Below are positions 42,798 to 52,380 of a DNA stretch of 64,000 bases, piece after piece. The stretch covers positions 1,240,001 through 1,304,000 of the forward strand of contig OZ245888.1 in NCBI GenBank assembly GCA_965229565.1, written 5' to 3'. The stretch is from JANQNX01 sp040217095 (GTDB lineage Bacteria > Pseudomonadota > Gammaproteobacteria > Eutrophobiales > Eutrophobiaceae). Under the pieces are notes generated by a model that saw nothing but the letters and a program-made list of their open reading frames with translations, was not told the origin of the DNA and did no database searches. A program made the position numbers and the translations under genes. Numbering within the stretch: the stretch's first letter is position 1; each line of letters starts with the position of its first letter.

Positions 42798-44624
42798 CTA
42801 GGCTGGTTTTTCAGTTCGCTCGGGGAGCGGCCCATCAGGACTGACCAGGCTGATAATCTTCCATTCTTTTTCTGGTTTCATCTTACCGTTGGTGACAAAG
42901 ATATGCAGTCGCCCTTTGTTGTCTATGGCAAACAGGGGTACGGATCGATCTCCATACTGCTCGATGTAGGTATCAAAGTTAAACTCCTCGCTAAGCGTCG
43001 TGGTTTTTATCTCGGCCCCGCTGCGAAGTAACTGTGCCATGACCCCATAGGTCATTTTTTCACCGAATAATTCATAGCCCTTGTGCCTGGTAGAAACCAT
43101 ATGTTTCTCGGAGATATGTTGTTCCCGGGTAGTGCGAAGTTGATACAGGTTCTTGACGCCGAAATCAGGTTTGAAGCGCAAACAGGCCAGCGTATCGAGT
43201 GAGCCCCGGCCTGATATGGCGAGTAATTTTCCCAGCCCGACCAGACTCAGGTTGCGATCAGCATGTTCCGAGACCGGGTTACCATAAAAGGTTTCCAGTC
43301 CTTCCATCCTGGCCAGGCTGATATTTTCCCAGTTGCTGTCGGTCAGCACGGTCTTGAAGCCATGTTCCCGTAACTGTTTTGCCAGCGCCCGCGCCACGTT
43401 GCCAGCACCGATAATCAGCAGGCCGGTCTGCGAAGGTTCCCTGACCTTGAGCAAACGACCTACCTGTTTCGCTGACGCGCTCTGTATCACGACGGTACCA
43501 ATGATAATAAGGAAGGTGAGCGGTACCAGCAGGGCTGCCTCGGTGTAGCCCTCGTTTTCGAGGCGCAGGGCGAATAATGACGAGACTGCTGCAGCGACGA
43601 TACCCCGTGGACCAATCCATGAGATCATCAGTTTTTCCCTGAAAGTCAGGTCCGAACCAAATGCCGATACGAATACTGATATCGGCCTGGCAACAAGCAT
43701 AGTGATTGCCAGTATTCCGACACCGGCCCAGCCCAACTGGATGAATTGGGTCAGTTCTACGCGCGCTGCCAATATGATAAAGAGAACGGAGATTAATAGC
43801 AGGCTCAGGCTCTCCTTGAAATCCAGGATGTCATCGATTTCCATGTCTTTCATATTTGCCATGGTCATACCCATGATTGTCACAGCCAGTAAACCGGACT
43901 CGTGTTCAAAGGAGTCAGCCATGACAAATACCGCGAATACGAAAGACAGCGTGATGACGTTGCGTAGAAACTGGGGCACGAGCTGTCTTCGCAAAAGTTC
44001 GCCCAGCAACCAGCCGCCGATAAAACCGCTGACCGTGCCAATGAATATAATCATGCCGAAGGTCAACATGACCGAACTGATTGCATCCTGTTGCTGACCG
44101 GAAATAATGAAGTCAAATGTGAGTACGGCCAGTAATGCACCAAGCGGGTCGATGACAATACCTTCCCAGCGCAGGACGTTTGCGATCGCGGCATTCGGCC
44201 TGACGGTTCTTAACATGGGGATGATGACGGTTGGGCCGGTAACAATCACCATGGCACCAAACAAAAAAGAAAGCTCAAATGAAAAATCGAGCAGGTAATG
44301 CGTGCTGAAGGCAATGATAACCCATGTGATCAGGGCACCAATAGTGATCAGGTTCCTGACGGTTTTGCCCAGGCCTTTTATCTCCTCAAATCGCAATGTC
44401 AGGCTGCCTTCAAACAGTATGACAGCAACAGAGAGAGAAACGATGGGGAAGAGCAGGTCACCGAATAGTTCATCGGGTTGAATAAACTCAAGCACCGGAC
44501 CGACGATGATGCCGATAATCAGTAAAAATAATATGGCTGGCAGCCTTGCCCATGAGGCCAGCCACTGGCTACCTATACCGAGTACGGTAATGGCGGCAAG
44601 TGAGATGAGTAAATGATGATCCAA
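42798..44624 (-). CDS. CPA-type Na+/H+ antiporter with C-terminal Rossmann (TrkA-N-like) domain
   Basis: A 608-residue transporter. The N-terminal two-thirds carry about twelve membrane helices, with GTVSGFIGGW, VTGPTVIIPMLRTVRPNA, LRWEGIVIDPLGALLAVLTFDF and ISWIGPRGIVAAAVSSLFAL, typical of the cation:proton antiporter-1 family. After about residue 400 a nucleotide-binding domain begins (GLLIIGAGNVARALAKQLREHGFKTVLTD). A cytoplasmic tail follows. It probably exchanges Na+ or K+ for protons under NAD(H)- or ligand-dependent control. Ion specificity cannot be read from sequence. Confidence 0.92.
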   Translation of the reverse strand: MDHHLLISLAAITVLGIGSQWLASWARLPAILFLLIIGIIVGPVLEFIQPDELFGDLLFPIVSLSVAVILFEGSLTLRFEEIKGLGKTVRNLITIGALITWVIIAFSTHYLLDFSFELSFLFGAMVIVTGPTVIIPMLRTVRPNAAIANVLRWEGIVIDPLGALLAVLTFDFIISGQQQDAISSVMLTFGMIIFIGTVSGFIGGWLLGELLRRQLVPQFLRNVITLSFVFAVFVMADSFEHESGLLAVTIMGMTMANMKDMEIDDILDFKESLSLLLISVLFIILAARVELTQFIQLGWAGVGILAITMLVARPISVFVSAFGSDLTFREKLMISWIGPRGIVAAAVSSLFALRLENEGYTEAALLVPLTFLIIIGTVVIQSASAKQVGRLLKVREPSQTGLLIIGAGNVARALAKQLREHGFKTVLTDSNWENISLARMEGLETFYGNPVSEHADRNLSLVGLGKLLAISGRGSLDTLACLRFKPDFGVKNLYQLRTTREQHISEKHMVSTRHKGYELFGEKMTYGVMAQLLRSGAEIKTTTLSEEFNFDTYIEQYGDRSVPLFAIDNKGRLHIFVTNGKMKPEKEWKIISLVSPDGPLPERTEKPA

Positions 44625-44656
44625 GTATCAGGCCTTAATTACAGTTGCCCTGCTTG

Positions 44657-45259
44657 TTAAACATCCCTGCGTGCACTATGGCGTGCAGATTGCAGGCTGC
44701 GAAACATGGCTTCGCTGAGAATGCCATTTGCGTCGTTGCTGAACAGGGAAAAAACCAGCAGCACTTGTCCTACTCCCAGTGCGCCCTGGGTAAGATAGCG
44801 GTACTCATCTTCACCGGCGCTGCTGTCGGTGAGTTCAAAATAATAACCTTGCCCGGCACGCCCGGTTATTTCTTTTAATTCCAGCTGGTTTTCATCGGAA
44901 TAACGGAGAGTATTGTTACCTGCCTCCGTAACCATGGTCTTGATATAGTCCAGCCGCGTGATGTTCCTGGTGTAGCCCTCTTCCCAGAACACCGACATAT
45001 TCAGCTGGAATATTTCCTGTTTGTTGTCGTCGAGTACATAGAAGGTAATCAGCGGCGGCGTCTTTTCGTCACTCTTGGTGAAGTTGTAGTTCCATAAACG
45101 CGGCACTTCCATGGTAATTTCTCCATGCCCGGGAATGTCAAAAACCTCGGTATCGATTTCATAGCCAGGTTCAGCAGGAACAGCCTGCGGCATGGAATAC
45201 CCCATTAGCAGTATGCACAGGGCAATTACAGACAGGAAAGTTTTAGTTGTTCGTAACAC
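44657..45259 (-). CDS. Secreted protein of unknown function
   Basis: A 200-residue protein with a signal peptide (FLSVIALCILLMGYSMPQAVPA). The mature sequence begins with PGYEIDTEVFDIPGHGEITMEVPRLWNY and is rich in beta-strand-like stretches; no cysteines or catalytic motif stand out. The overall look (small periplasmic domain with a hydrophobic segment GVGQVLLVFSLFSNDANG) resembles proteins of the PsbP/DUF-type fold, but I do not recognise it. The start overlaps the end of the upstream gene by 17 bases, suggesting a two-gene operon. Confidence 0.6.
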   Translation of the reverse strand: MLRTTKTFLSVIALCILLMGYSMPQAVPAEPGYEIDTEVFDIPGHGEITMEVPRLWNYNFTKSDEKTPPLITFYVLDDNKQEIFQLNMSVFWEEGYTRNITRLDYIKTMVTEAGNNTLRYSDENQLELKEITGRAGQGYYFELTDSSAGEDEYRYLTQGALGVGQVLLVFSLFSNDANGILSEAMFRSLQSARHSARRDV

Positions 45260-45656
45260 GACACGGTGGGTAGTTCATGTAGATCGCCGTAAAGCGCCCG
45301 GCAATCTTATTAAGATACTGGCGCTGGATGGAATAGGCTTCTCGCTCGCGCTTTGCATGCAGTTCGCAGTCCATTTCAGCGTATTCGCCACTTAGATCCT
45401 GCAGGTAGTGCGCCAGTTCATGTACTACCACGCTACGGGTATAGGCATCGGTATGGCCGTCAAGGCGTTCATCAAGGTAAATAATCCCGTTATTGTTGTA
45501 CCAGGCGACAACATCGCATTTATCGAAGCCCCCGCATGCTTCCTCGACAAAGAATTCATGGGTTTTAAAAACTATCTCGGGTGGCACGCCCGGGTGTGTG
45601 TAACTGGAAAGGCTTACTGTCCAGCTAAGTAACACTGCAAGTAGCTTTGCTTCCAT
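45243..45656 (-). CDS. Small secreted protein with HExxH metalloprotease-like motif
   Basis: A 137-residue exported protein. The signal region is MEAKLLAVLLSWTVSLSSYT. The mature part has CGGFDKCDVVAWYNNNGIIYLDERLD and SVVVHELAHYLQDLSGEYAEMDCELHAKREREAY, that is a HELAH zinc-binding motif followed by acidic residues suited to be the third ligand. Four cysteines could form disulfides. It may be a small periplasmic zinc peptidase, or an inactive relative. It is upstream of and overlaps the unknown secreted gene 44657-45259. Confidence 0.65.
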   Translation of the reverse strand: MEAKLLAVLLSWTVSLSSYTHPGVPPEIVFKTHEFFVEEACGGFDKCDVVAWYNNNGIIYLDERLDGHTDAYTRSVVVHELAHYLQDLSGEYAEMDCELHAKREREAYSIQRQYLNKIAGRFTAIYMNYPPCRVTNN

Positions 45657-45669
45657 AACAATTTACTGT

Positions 45670-46887
45670 TCATGAGTCGTATTTTTGAAACACCAGGCAG
45701 GCATTGGTCCCGCCAAAACCGAAACTATTAGACATAACTGTGTTGAGTGTAACTCCGTCCTTGCGGTTCAATACGATAGGCATATCTGTTGCGCCGGGGT
45801 CCAGTTGCTCGATATTGACAGACGCGGCAATAAATTCATTTTCCATCATGATAAGGCTGTAAATCGACTCGTTGGCACCAGCTGCACCGAGGCCATGACC
45901 GGTTTGTGACTTGGTTGCACTTATTGCGGGTATGTTATCTCCAAACACGGTTTTAATAGCCTGTATCTCAGCAATATCGCCGGCAGGCGTGCTTGTCGCA
46001 TGTGCATTGATATAGTCAATTGGTGTTTGAACTGTTGCCAGTGCCTGTTGCATACAACGCAGGGCACCTTCGCCGGAAGGTTTGACCATATCAACACCAT
46101 CGGATGTCGCGCCGTAACCGATGACCTCGGCGTAAATTTTGGCATTTCTCGCCAGGGCATGTTCGAGTTCTTCCAGGACAAGAATGCCACCACCGCCAGA
46201 GATAACGAAGCCGTCACGGTTGGCATCGTAGGGGCGGGAGGCACGATCGGGACAATCATTATACTTGGAAGACAATGCACCCATACTGTCGAACAGCAGG
46301 GTAGAGGTCCAGTGCAGTTCATCACTGCCACCGGCAAAGATCATTTGTTGCTTTCCGGTCTGGATCAACTCATACGCGTTACCAATACAGTGCGCACTCG
46401 TTGCACAGGCTGAACTGATGGAATAATTTACACCTTTTATTTTGAATGCCACTGAAAGACAGGCACTGTCGGTACTGGCCATGATCCTGGGCACCATGGT
46501 GGGGCCGACCTTGCGGGCTCCGCGTTCACGCATGGTATCGATGGCTTCCTGCATATTGGCGTTGGAGCCACCACCGGATCCCACAATCAGGCCAATCATC
46601 GGGTCAGACAGCGATTCTTCATCCAGGCCGGCATCGGCAACGGCTTCACGCATGGCGACATAGGCAAAACCGGCACTGTCACCCATGAAGCGTTTTAGTT
46701 TTCGATCTATTAGCGCATCCAGGTCGATATTTATCGATCCATGTACATGCGAACGGAAACCCAGTTCCTCGTAGGTTGCGCAGTGTTCAATGCCTGAGCT
46801 GGCATTCTTGAGTGACTCCAGGACCTGCTGTTTATCATTACCGATACTGGATACGATACCCATACCGGTCACAACAACTCTTTTCAA
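45670..46887 (-). CDS. fabB: Beta-ketoacyl-ACP synthase I
   Basis: A 405-residue condensing enzyme. The active-site Cys is in NYSISSACATSAHCIG; catalytic His residues are in NAHATSTPAGD and KSQTGHGLGAAG; GFGGTNACLVF closes the protein. Together with FabA it elongates the cis-unsaturated intermediate, setting the gammaproteobacterial anaerobic route to unsaturated fatty acids. It follows fabA after 11 bases, giving a fabA-fabB operon. Confidence 0.97.
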   Translation of the reverse strand: MKRVVVTGMGIVSSIGNDKQQVLESLKNASSGIEHCATYEELGFRSHVHGSINIDLDALIDRKLKRFMGDSAGFAYVAMREAVADAGLDEESLSDPMIGLIVGSGGGSNANMQEAIDTMRERGARKVGPTMVPRIMASTDSACLSVAFKIKGVNYSISSACATSAHCIGNAYELIQTGKQQMIFAGGSDELHWTSTLLFDSMGALSSKYNDCPDRASRPYDANRDGFVISGGGGILVLEELEHALARNAKIYAEVIGYGATSDGVDMVKPSGEGALRCMQQALATVQTPIDYINAHATSTPAGDIAEIQAIKTVFGDNIPAISATKSQTGHGLGAAGANESIYSLIMMENEFIAASVNIEQLDPGATDMPIVLNRKDGVTLNTVMSNSFGFGGTNACLVFQKYDS

Positions 46888-46898
46888 TTTCTCTCCCC

Positions 46899-47414
46899 TT
46901 AAAAGTCTGCCGTGGATTTGAACAATCCCACGCGCAAATCTTTTGCATGATAAATTTCTTTTCCGTCTGCCAGCATGATGCCATCTGCTACGCCCATCAC
47001 CAGCTTGCGCAGCATTACCCTGCGCATGTTGATCTGGTAGGTGACCAGTGTAGTGCCTGGTGTGACCTGACCGCTAAATTTAACGCTGCCGGCCCCCAGT
47101 GCACGACCTCGACCCGGCGCGCCAGACCAGCCCAGGAAAAAACCAACGAGTTGCCACATGGCATCAAGACCGAGACAGCCGGGCATCACCGGGTCTCCCT
47201 CGAAATGGCAGTCGAAAAACCAGAGCCCGGGATTGATGTCCAGTTCCGCGACGATCTGGCCTTTTCCAGCTGAACCCCCGTCATCAGTGATACTGACGAT
47301 TCGATCAAACATCAACATGGGTGGCAGGGGTAACTGGGCATTGCCCTCCCCGAACATTTCACCCCTACCGCATGCGAGCAACTCTTCTTTTGTATAACTA
47401 TTATTCTTATTCAT
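46899..47414 (-). CDS. fabA: 3-hydroxydecanoyl-ACP dehydratase/isomerase
   Basis: A 171-residue bifunctional enzyme, matching E. coli FabA length when started at ATG 47414 (MNKNNSYTKEELLACGRGEMFG). The catalytic HFEGDPVMPGCLGLDAMWQ with its His and Asp is clear. The frame is open upstream to an ATG at 47522 that has a better Shine-Dalgarno (AAGG). That would add 36 unusual residues and leave almost no room for divergent promoters with ispG, so I prefer the shorter form. It makes the cis-3-decenoyl-ACP branch point. Confidence 0.95.
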   Translation of the reverse strand: MNKNNSYTKEELLACGRGEMFGEGNAQLPLPPMLMFDRIVSITDDGGSAGKGQIVAELDINPGLWFFDCHFEGDPVMPGCLGLDAMWQLVGFFLGWSGAPGRGRALGAGSVKFSGQVTPGTTLVTYQINMRRVMLRKLVMGVADGIMLADGKEIYHAKDLRVGLFKSTADF

Positions 47415-47490
47415 CGCGTGAAGTATCGCATGCTGGCATTCTTTTTTCCTCTGCGAATTGCTCTCGACTGCAGACCCGTCAAACTGACGC

Positions 47491-47518
47491 TTGACAGGTA
47501 TTTCTTGCTGATTAGACT
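47491..47518 (+). promoter_or_regulatory. Candidate ispG promoter
   Basis: TTGACA (47491-47496) and TAGACT (47513-47518) are separated by 16 bases, giving a sigma-70-type promoter that would start transcription near 47525, about 28 bases before the ispG ATG. A small CGTCA/TGACG inverted repeat lies just upstream of it. Confidence 0.55.
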
Positions 47519-47552
47519 GCATGCTGTTTTTATCCCTTAATAGGTTTAATTT

Positions 47553-48791
47553 ATGTCATCACATTCCGGCACGCTGACCCGACGCAAATCTGTTGCTGTA
47601 AAGGTTGGCTCCGTTATCGTCGGTGGTGGTCATCCCATCGTTGTCCAGTCAATGACCAATACCGATACCGCAGATGCAGTGGGCACGGCAAAACAGGTGC
47701 AACAACTGGCCGCAGCCGGTTCCGAGATAGTCAGGATCACGGTAAATACTCCCGAGGCCGCCGCACAGGTTGCCAGCATACGCGAGAAACTGGATGCCAT
47801 GGGCTGCCAGGTACCGTTGGTTGGCGATTTCCATTATAACGGCCACAAGCTGCTAACGGATTACCCGGACTGCGCCAAGGCACTGGCGAAATATCGCATC
47901 AACCCTGGCAACGTGGGATTTGGCCGCAAAAAAGATGACCAGTTTGCATCCATGATCGAAACTGCCATTGAATATGACAAGCCCGTGCGCATAGGCGTTA
48001 ACTGGGGCAGCCTCGACCAGGCACTGTTAACGCAGATGATGGATGATAATGCCAGGCTTGCCCAGCCTGCCGAGACCGATGACGTTATGCGTGAGGCGCT
48101 GATCGTGTCTGCATTAAAAAGTGCGGAAAAAGCCGAGGAGATCGGTCTATCTCGAGACAAGATCGTGCTTTCCTGCAAGGTGAGCGGCGTACAGAAACTG
48201 ATTGCCGTTTACCGCGATATTGCTGCCCGCTGCGACTACGCACTGCACCTGGGCCTGACGGAGGCCGGTATGGGATCCAAGGGTATTGTTGCATCAACAG
48301 CCGCCATGGGCGTCCTGCTGCAAGAAGGTATCGGCGATACCATCCGCGTTTCACTGACACCGGAACCCAATGGCGATCGTGCGAAAGAGGTGATCGTAGC
48401 ACAGGAGATCCTGCAAACGATGGGTCTACGTTCGTTTACACCATTGGTTACGGCTTGTCCCGGTTGCGGTCGTACAACCAGTACGGTGTTCCAGGAGCTG
48501 GCTGACAACATTCAGGCATACGTTCGCAGCCAGATGCCAATCTGGCGGGAAAAATACAGCGGCGTGGAGGAAATGAGCCTTGCCGTGATGGGTTGCGTGG
48601 TCAATGGTCCCGGCGAAAGCAAGCATGCCGATATCGGTATTAGCCTGCCCGGTACCGGTGAGGCACCATCGGCACCGGTATTTATCGATGGCAAAAAAGT
48701 GAAGACACTAAAAGGTGATAACATCGCTAACGAGTTTCGCGAAATCGTCGATAATTACGTCGAAACTCATTATTCAAAACTTTCCGGTTAA
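47553..48791 (+). CDS. ispG: 4-hydroxy-3-methylbut-2-en-1-yl diphosphate synthase
   Basis: A 412-residue [4Fe-4S] enzyme of the MEP isoprenoid pathway. The N-terminal barrel begins with RRKSVAVKVGSVIVGGGHPIVVQSMTNTDTADA and includes VPLVGDFHYNG and PGNVGFG. The C-terminal Fe-S domain has ACPGCGRTTS and VMGCVVNGPGE, which supply the three cluster cysteines. Length is usual for gammaproteobacteria. It diverges from fabA. Confidence 0.97.
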   Translation: MSSHSGTLTRRKSVAVKVGSVIVGGGHPIVVQSMTNTDTADAVGTAKQVQQLAAAGSEIVRITVNTPEAAAQVASIREKLDAMGCQVPLVGDFHYNGHKLLTDYPDCAKALAKYRINPGNVGFGRKKDDQFASMIETAIEYDKPVRIGVNWGSLDQALLTQMMDDNARLAQPAETDDVMREALIVSALKSAEKAEEIGLSRDKIVLSCKVSGVQKLIAVYRDIAARCDYALHLGLTEAGMGSKGIVASTAAMGVLLQEGIGDTIRVSLTPEPNGDRAKEVIVAQEILQTMGLRSFTPLVTACPGCGRTTSTVFQELADNIQAYVRSQMPIWREKYSGVEEMSLAVMGCVVNGPGESKHADIGISLPGTGEAPSAPVFIDGKKVKTLKGDNIANEFREIVDNYVETHYSKLSG

Positions 48792-48849
48792 CAATGGTCG
48801 GTCTGGCGTTGAGTCTCATCAGGCCCTTCACTGGTTTATCCCTGTAACT

Positions 48850-49587
48850 ATGCGTCCCATTATATTAGTCATTACTATCGTAACGGTCTGTCTTCTGCCA
48901 TTGACCGCGCATGCCGGTTGGGGTGATTGGTTTGATGGCATCAAGCAGACCCTGGATTCAGATTCTGCCGGTGATGCACTCACCGAGACGGATGTGATAG
49001 CGGGCCTCAAGCAGGCCCTGAACAAGGGCAGCCGCCTGGCCGTCAACCAGCTTGGCAAGGTAGACGGCTATTATGCCGACCCAAAGGTCAGGATACCTAT
49101 GCCAGGCAAGTTGCAGGATGTTGAATCAGCGTTGCGCACGATGAAACAGGACAAGCTGGCAGACGACTTTGTGCTGTCAATGAATCGCGCCGCGGAACAG
49201 GCGGTACCGAAGGCGAGGGATATCCTGGTGTCGATCGTGCAGGGTATGTCGGTAGAGGATGCCTACGGCATACTGCGCGGACCGGACGATGCCGCGACCA
49301 GCTATCTGCGCGAGAAAGGCGGCCCCGAGCTGAAGCAGCAGTTTCGTCCTGTCGTGGCCCAGGCCACGGATAGCGTCGGCGTCACCCGGGAATACAAGTC
49401 GCTGATAGATAACCTGGGCATGATGTCCAGTATTGTCGATACTTCCACACTGGATATCGATGGTTATGTCACTGACAAGGCCATTGATGGCCTGTTTACC
49501 CTGATTGCCCGCGAAGAAAAATCGATCCGCGACAACCCGGCGGCAAGGACTACCGAATTGCTGAAAAAGGTCTTCAGTAGCAAATAA
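48850..49587 (+). CDS. DUF4197 family secreted protein
   Basis: A 245-residue protein, started at ATG 48850, which gives a clean signal peptide (MRPIILVITIVTVCLLPLTAHA). The mature part starts GWGDWFDGIKQTL and includes ALNKGSRLAVNQLGKVDGYYADPKVRIPMPGKL and VEDAYGILRGPDDAATSYLREKGGPEL, which are hallmarks of DUF4197. Members are widespread in Proteobacteria, probably periplasmic and helical, with no known function. An earlier in-frame start (48715) would overlap ispG. Confidence 0.88.
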   Translation: MRPIILVITIVTVCLLPLTAHAGWGDWFDGIKQTLDSDSAGDALTETDVIAGLKQALNKGSRLAVNQLGKVDGYYADPKVRIPMPGKLQDVESALRTMKQDKLADDFVLSMNRAAEQAVPKARDILVSIVQGMSVEDAYGILRGPDDAATSYLREKGGPELKQQFRPVVAQATDSVGVTREYKSLIDNLGMMSSIVDTSTLDIDGYVTDKAIDGLFTLIAREEKSIRDNPAARTTELLKKVFSSK

Positions 49588-49802
49588 TCGAGCAACTTCA
49601 AAATCCCCCTGAGTGTTGTTTTATGCAACAATCACAATGTAAGCGCGCTCGCGGTATTTAACCTTTCCCGAAGTTAGCGTTATGATTGAATAAATAAGAG
49701 AAGGTATACGCCAGCTATACCCGGGGACCCAGGAAGAGCCACCTCAAAATAACCACCAGGCAGCCTGGAATTACTATAAAAAGCAATGCAGAGAGATAGC
49801 TT

Positions 49803-51740
49803 ATGTCCGATGTAAAAGTCTATGAAGTACCCGCAGAAGTTGCCAAGCATGCCCATATCGACAAAGCAAAATACGATGATATGTATGCACGTTCAATCAA
49901 TGACGCTGACGCTTTCTGGGCAGAACAGGCAGAAGAATTCCTGGACTGGGATTCAAAATGGGACAAGGTGCAGGAATGGGATTTCAACAAGGCCAATATT
50001 AAATGGTTCGAGGGTGGCAAGTTAAACGTTAGTCATAATTGTCTCGACCGGCACCTGGCACAACGCGGTGATCAGGTTGCGATCATCTGGGAAGGCGACG
50101 ATCCGGAAGAGGATCGCCAAATTACCTACAAGGAATTACATGACGAAGTCTGCCGTTTTGCCAATGCACTGAAAGAACAGGGCGTCCGGAAGGGTGACCG
50201 CGTTTGCCTTTATCTGCCCATGATCCCCGAGGCCTCGGTTGCCATGCTGGCCTGTACCCGTATCGGTGCCGTGCACTCTATTGTTTTTGGTGGTTTCTCT
50301 TCTGATGCCCTGCGTGATCGTATCAATAATTCCGATTGCCAGGTCGTCATCACCAGTGATTACAGCCTGCGCGGCAAGAAACAGATTCCTCTGAAAGCGA
50401 ACGCCGATAAGGCCCTCGCTCAATGTCCGAATGTAAAGTGTTGCGTGGTTATAAAACGCACCGGTGGTGATATTGACTGGAAAGAAGGTCGCGATGCCTG
50501 GTATCACGAACTTATCGAGGCTGCGTCTAATGATTGTCCTCCAGAACCGATGGACGCCGAGGACCCGCTGTTTATTCTCTATACGTCCGGCTCAACCGGC
50601 CAGCCCAAGGGCGTGTTGCACACTACCGGTGGCTACCTCCTGTACGCGGCCATGACCCACAAGTATGTCTTTGACTACCACGAGGGCGATATATACTGGT
50701 GTACTGCTGATATTGGCTGGGTCACGGGCCACTCCTATATTGTCTATGGTCCACTCGCCAACGGCGCGACGACATTGATGTTTGAAGGCGTGCCCAACTT
50801 TCCCGATGCCAGCCGTTTCTGGCAGGTCGTGGACAAGTGGAAAGTTAATTCATTTTATACCGCGCCTACCGCCATCCGCATGTTGATGGGGCAGGGCGAT
50901 GATTTCGTCAAGAAAACCGATCGCAGTAGTCTGCGTATCCTTGGCACCGTGGGCGAACCTATCAACCCGGAAGCCTGGGAATGGTATTACCACGTAGTTG
51001 GTAACGAGCAATGTCCGATCGTGGATACCTGGTGGCAGACCGAAACCGGCGGCCATTTGATTACCCCTTTACCAGGAGCCACGGCCCTGAAGCCAGGATC
51101 GGCAACGTTGCCGTTCTTTGGTGTTGAGCCATGCCTGGTGGATGACAAGGGTAAAGAACTGGAAGGTGCTACCGAGGGTGCACTTTGTATCAAGCGACCC
51201 TGGCCGGGCATGATGCGTACGGTTTACGGAGACCATGACCGCTTCCATGAAACCTATTTCAAGATGTTTCCCGGCAAGTATTTCAGTGGCGACGGAGCAC
51301 GGCGGGATGAGGATGGTTATTACTGGATTACCGGGCGCGTTGATGACGTAATCAATGTTTCCGGTCATCGCATGGGTACGGCCGAGGTTGAGAGTGCACT
51401 GGTATTACACGAGGCCGTCGCCGAGGCAGCCGTGGTGGGTTACCCGCATGATATCAAGGGCCAGGGCATTTATGCCTACGTCACCCTGATGGGCGATGTG
51501 GAAGCCAGCGATGAGCTGAAGAAGGAACTGGTGCAGCACGTGCGCAAGGAAATAGGTCCGATTGCATCCCCTGATATTATCCAGTGGGCGCCGGGACTGC
51601 CCAAGACCCGTTCTGGCAAGATCATGCGCCGAATCCTGCGCAAGGTTGCCGCGAATGAACTCGAGAATCTCGGTGATACGAGTACACTGGCTGACCCGTC
51701 GGTGGTTGATGACCTGATTGACAACCGCGCCAATAAATAA
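49803..51740 (+). CDS. acs: Acetyl-CoA synthetase (AMP-forming)
   Basis: A 645-residue adenylate-forming enzyme that activates acetate to acetyl-CoA. It has the YTSGSTGQPKGVLHTTGGYL P-loop, DTWWQTETGGHLITPLPGA, the hinge TGRVDDVINVSGHRMGTAEVESALV and the C-terminal PKTRSGKIMRRILR containing the acetylatable Lys. It can supply acetyl-CoA to the polyhydroxyalkanoate route encoded downstream. The inorganic pyrophosphatase gene follows after 19 bases and would pull the reaction by removing pyrophosphate. The 215 bases before it hold no clear feature. Confidence 0.97.
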   Translation: MSDVKVYEVPAEVAKHAHIDKAKYDDMYARSINDADAFWAEQAEEFLDWDSKWDKVQEWDFNKANIKWFEGGKLNVSHNCLDRHLAQRGDQVAIIWEGDDPEEDRQITYKELHDEVCRFANALKEQGVRKGDRVCLYLPMIPEASVAMLACTRIGAVHSIVFGGFSSDALRDRINNSDCQVVITSDYSLRGKKQIPLKANADKALAQCPNVKCCVVIKRTGGDIDWKEGRDAWYHELIEAASNDCPPEPMDAEDPLFILYTSGSTGQPKGVLHTTGGYLLYAAMTHKYVFDYHEGDIYWCTADIGWVTGHSYIVYGPLANGATTLMFEGVPNFPDASRFWQVVDKWKVNSFYTAPTAIRMLMGQGDDFVKKTDRSSLRILGTVGEPINPEAWEWYYHVVGNEQCPIVDTWWQTETGGHLITPLPGATALKPGSATLPFFGVEPCLVDDKGKELEGATEGALCIKRPWPGMMRTVYGDHDRFHETYFKMFPGKYFSGDGARRDEDGYYWITGRVDDVINVSGHRMGTAEVESALVLHEAVAEAAVVGYPHDIKGQGIYAYVTLMGDVEASDELKKELVQHVRKEIGPIASPDIIQWAPGLPKTRSGKIMRRILRKVAANELENLGDTSTLADPSVVDDLIDNRANK

Positions 51741-51759
51741 TGAATGGAGCAACATTTAT

Positions 51760-52308
51760 ATGAATCTGGATAGAGTAACGGCGGGTAAAAATGCGCCGGA
51801 CGAAATTAACGTAATTGTCGAAATTCCCATTAATGGTCCCCCTGTAAAATACGAGCTGAATAAGGAAACCGGCGCCATGTTCGTGGACCGTTTTCTGAAT
51901 ACCTCCATGCATTACCCGTGTAATTACGGCTATATCCCGAAGACCCTGGCCAAGGATGGAGACCCGGTGGATGTTATTATAAAAACGCCTATGTCTATCA
52001 TCCCGGGTGCTGTCATGCCCTGTAGGCCTGTCGGTGTTTTAAAGATGACCGACGAGGCCGGAGATGACAGTAAAATCCTTGCGGTGCCGCTGGATAGCGT
52101 TTCCAAGTTTAGTCGAGACGTTCAATCCTATGAGGATTTGAAACCGGCATTACTCAACCTGATTACCCATTTTTTTGAGCATTACAAGGATTTGGAGCCA
52201 AATAAGTGGGTCAAGGTCGATGGCTGGTACGGGCCAGAAGAGGCAAAACAGGAAATCGTCGAGTCCATGCAGGCCTATAGCGAATCAGGAGAAGAACTGC
52301 ATTTCTAG
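51760..52308 (+). CDS. ppa: Inorganic pyrophosphatase
   Basis: A 182-residue family I soluble pyrophosphatase hydrolysing PPi to phosphate. Start at ATG 51760 with GGAG at 51746-51749; an earlier open stretch overlaps acs. Family residues appear in VIVEIPINGPPVKYELNKETGAMFVDRF, HYPCNYGYIPKTLAKDGDPVDVII and the DKx-type stretch, then EHYKDLEPNKWVKVDGW. It is probably co-transcribed with acs and would drive acetate activation by removing its PPi product. Confidence 0.96.
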   Translation: MNLDRVTAGKNAPDEINVIVEIPINGPPVKYELNKETGAMFVDRFLNTSMHYPCNYGYIPKTLAKDGDPVDVIIKTPMSIIPGAVMPCRPVGVLKMTDEAGDDSKILAVPLDSVSKFSRDVQSYEDLKPALLNLITHFFEHYKDLEPNKWVKVDGWYGPEEAKQEIVESMQAYSESGEELHF

Positions 52309-52380
52309 TGTCTCTGTAATCCCATGTAATTCATAGGGATTTTTACATGCAGACATTCATAAAATCTTCATGCAGAAACG

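Noticed and set aside
47415..47522. N-terminal extension of FabA from an ATG at 47522
   Set aside because: It has a fair Shine-Dalgarno, but adds 36 residues unlike FabA and would run through the region needed for divergent promoters.
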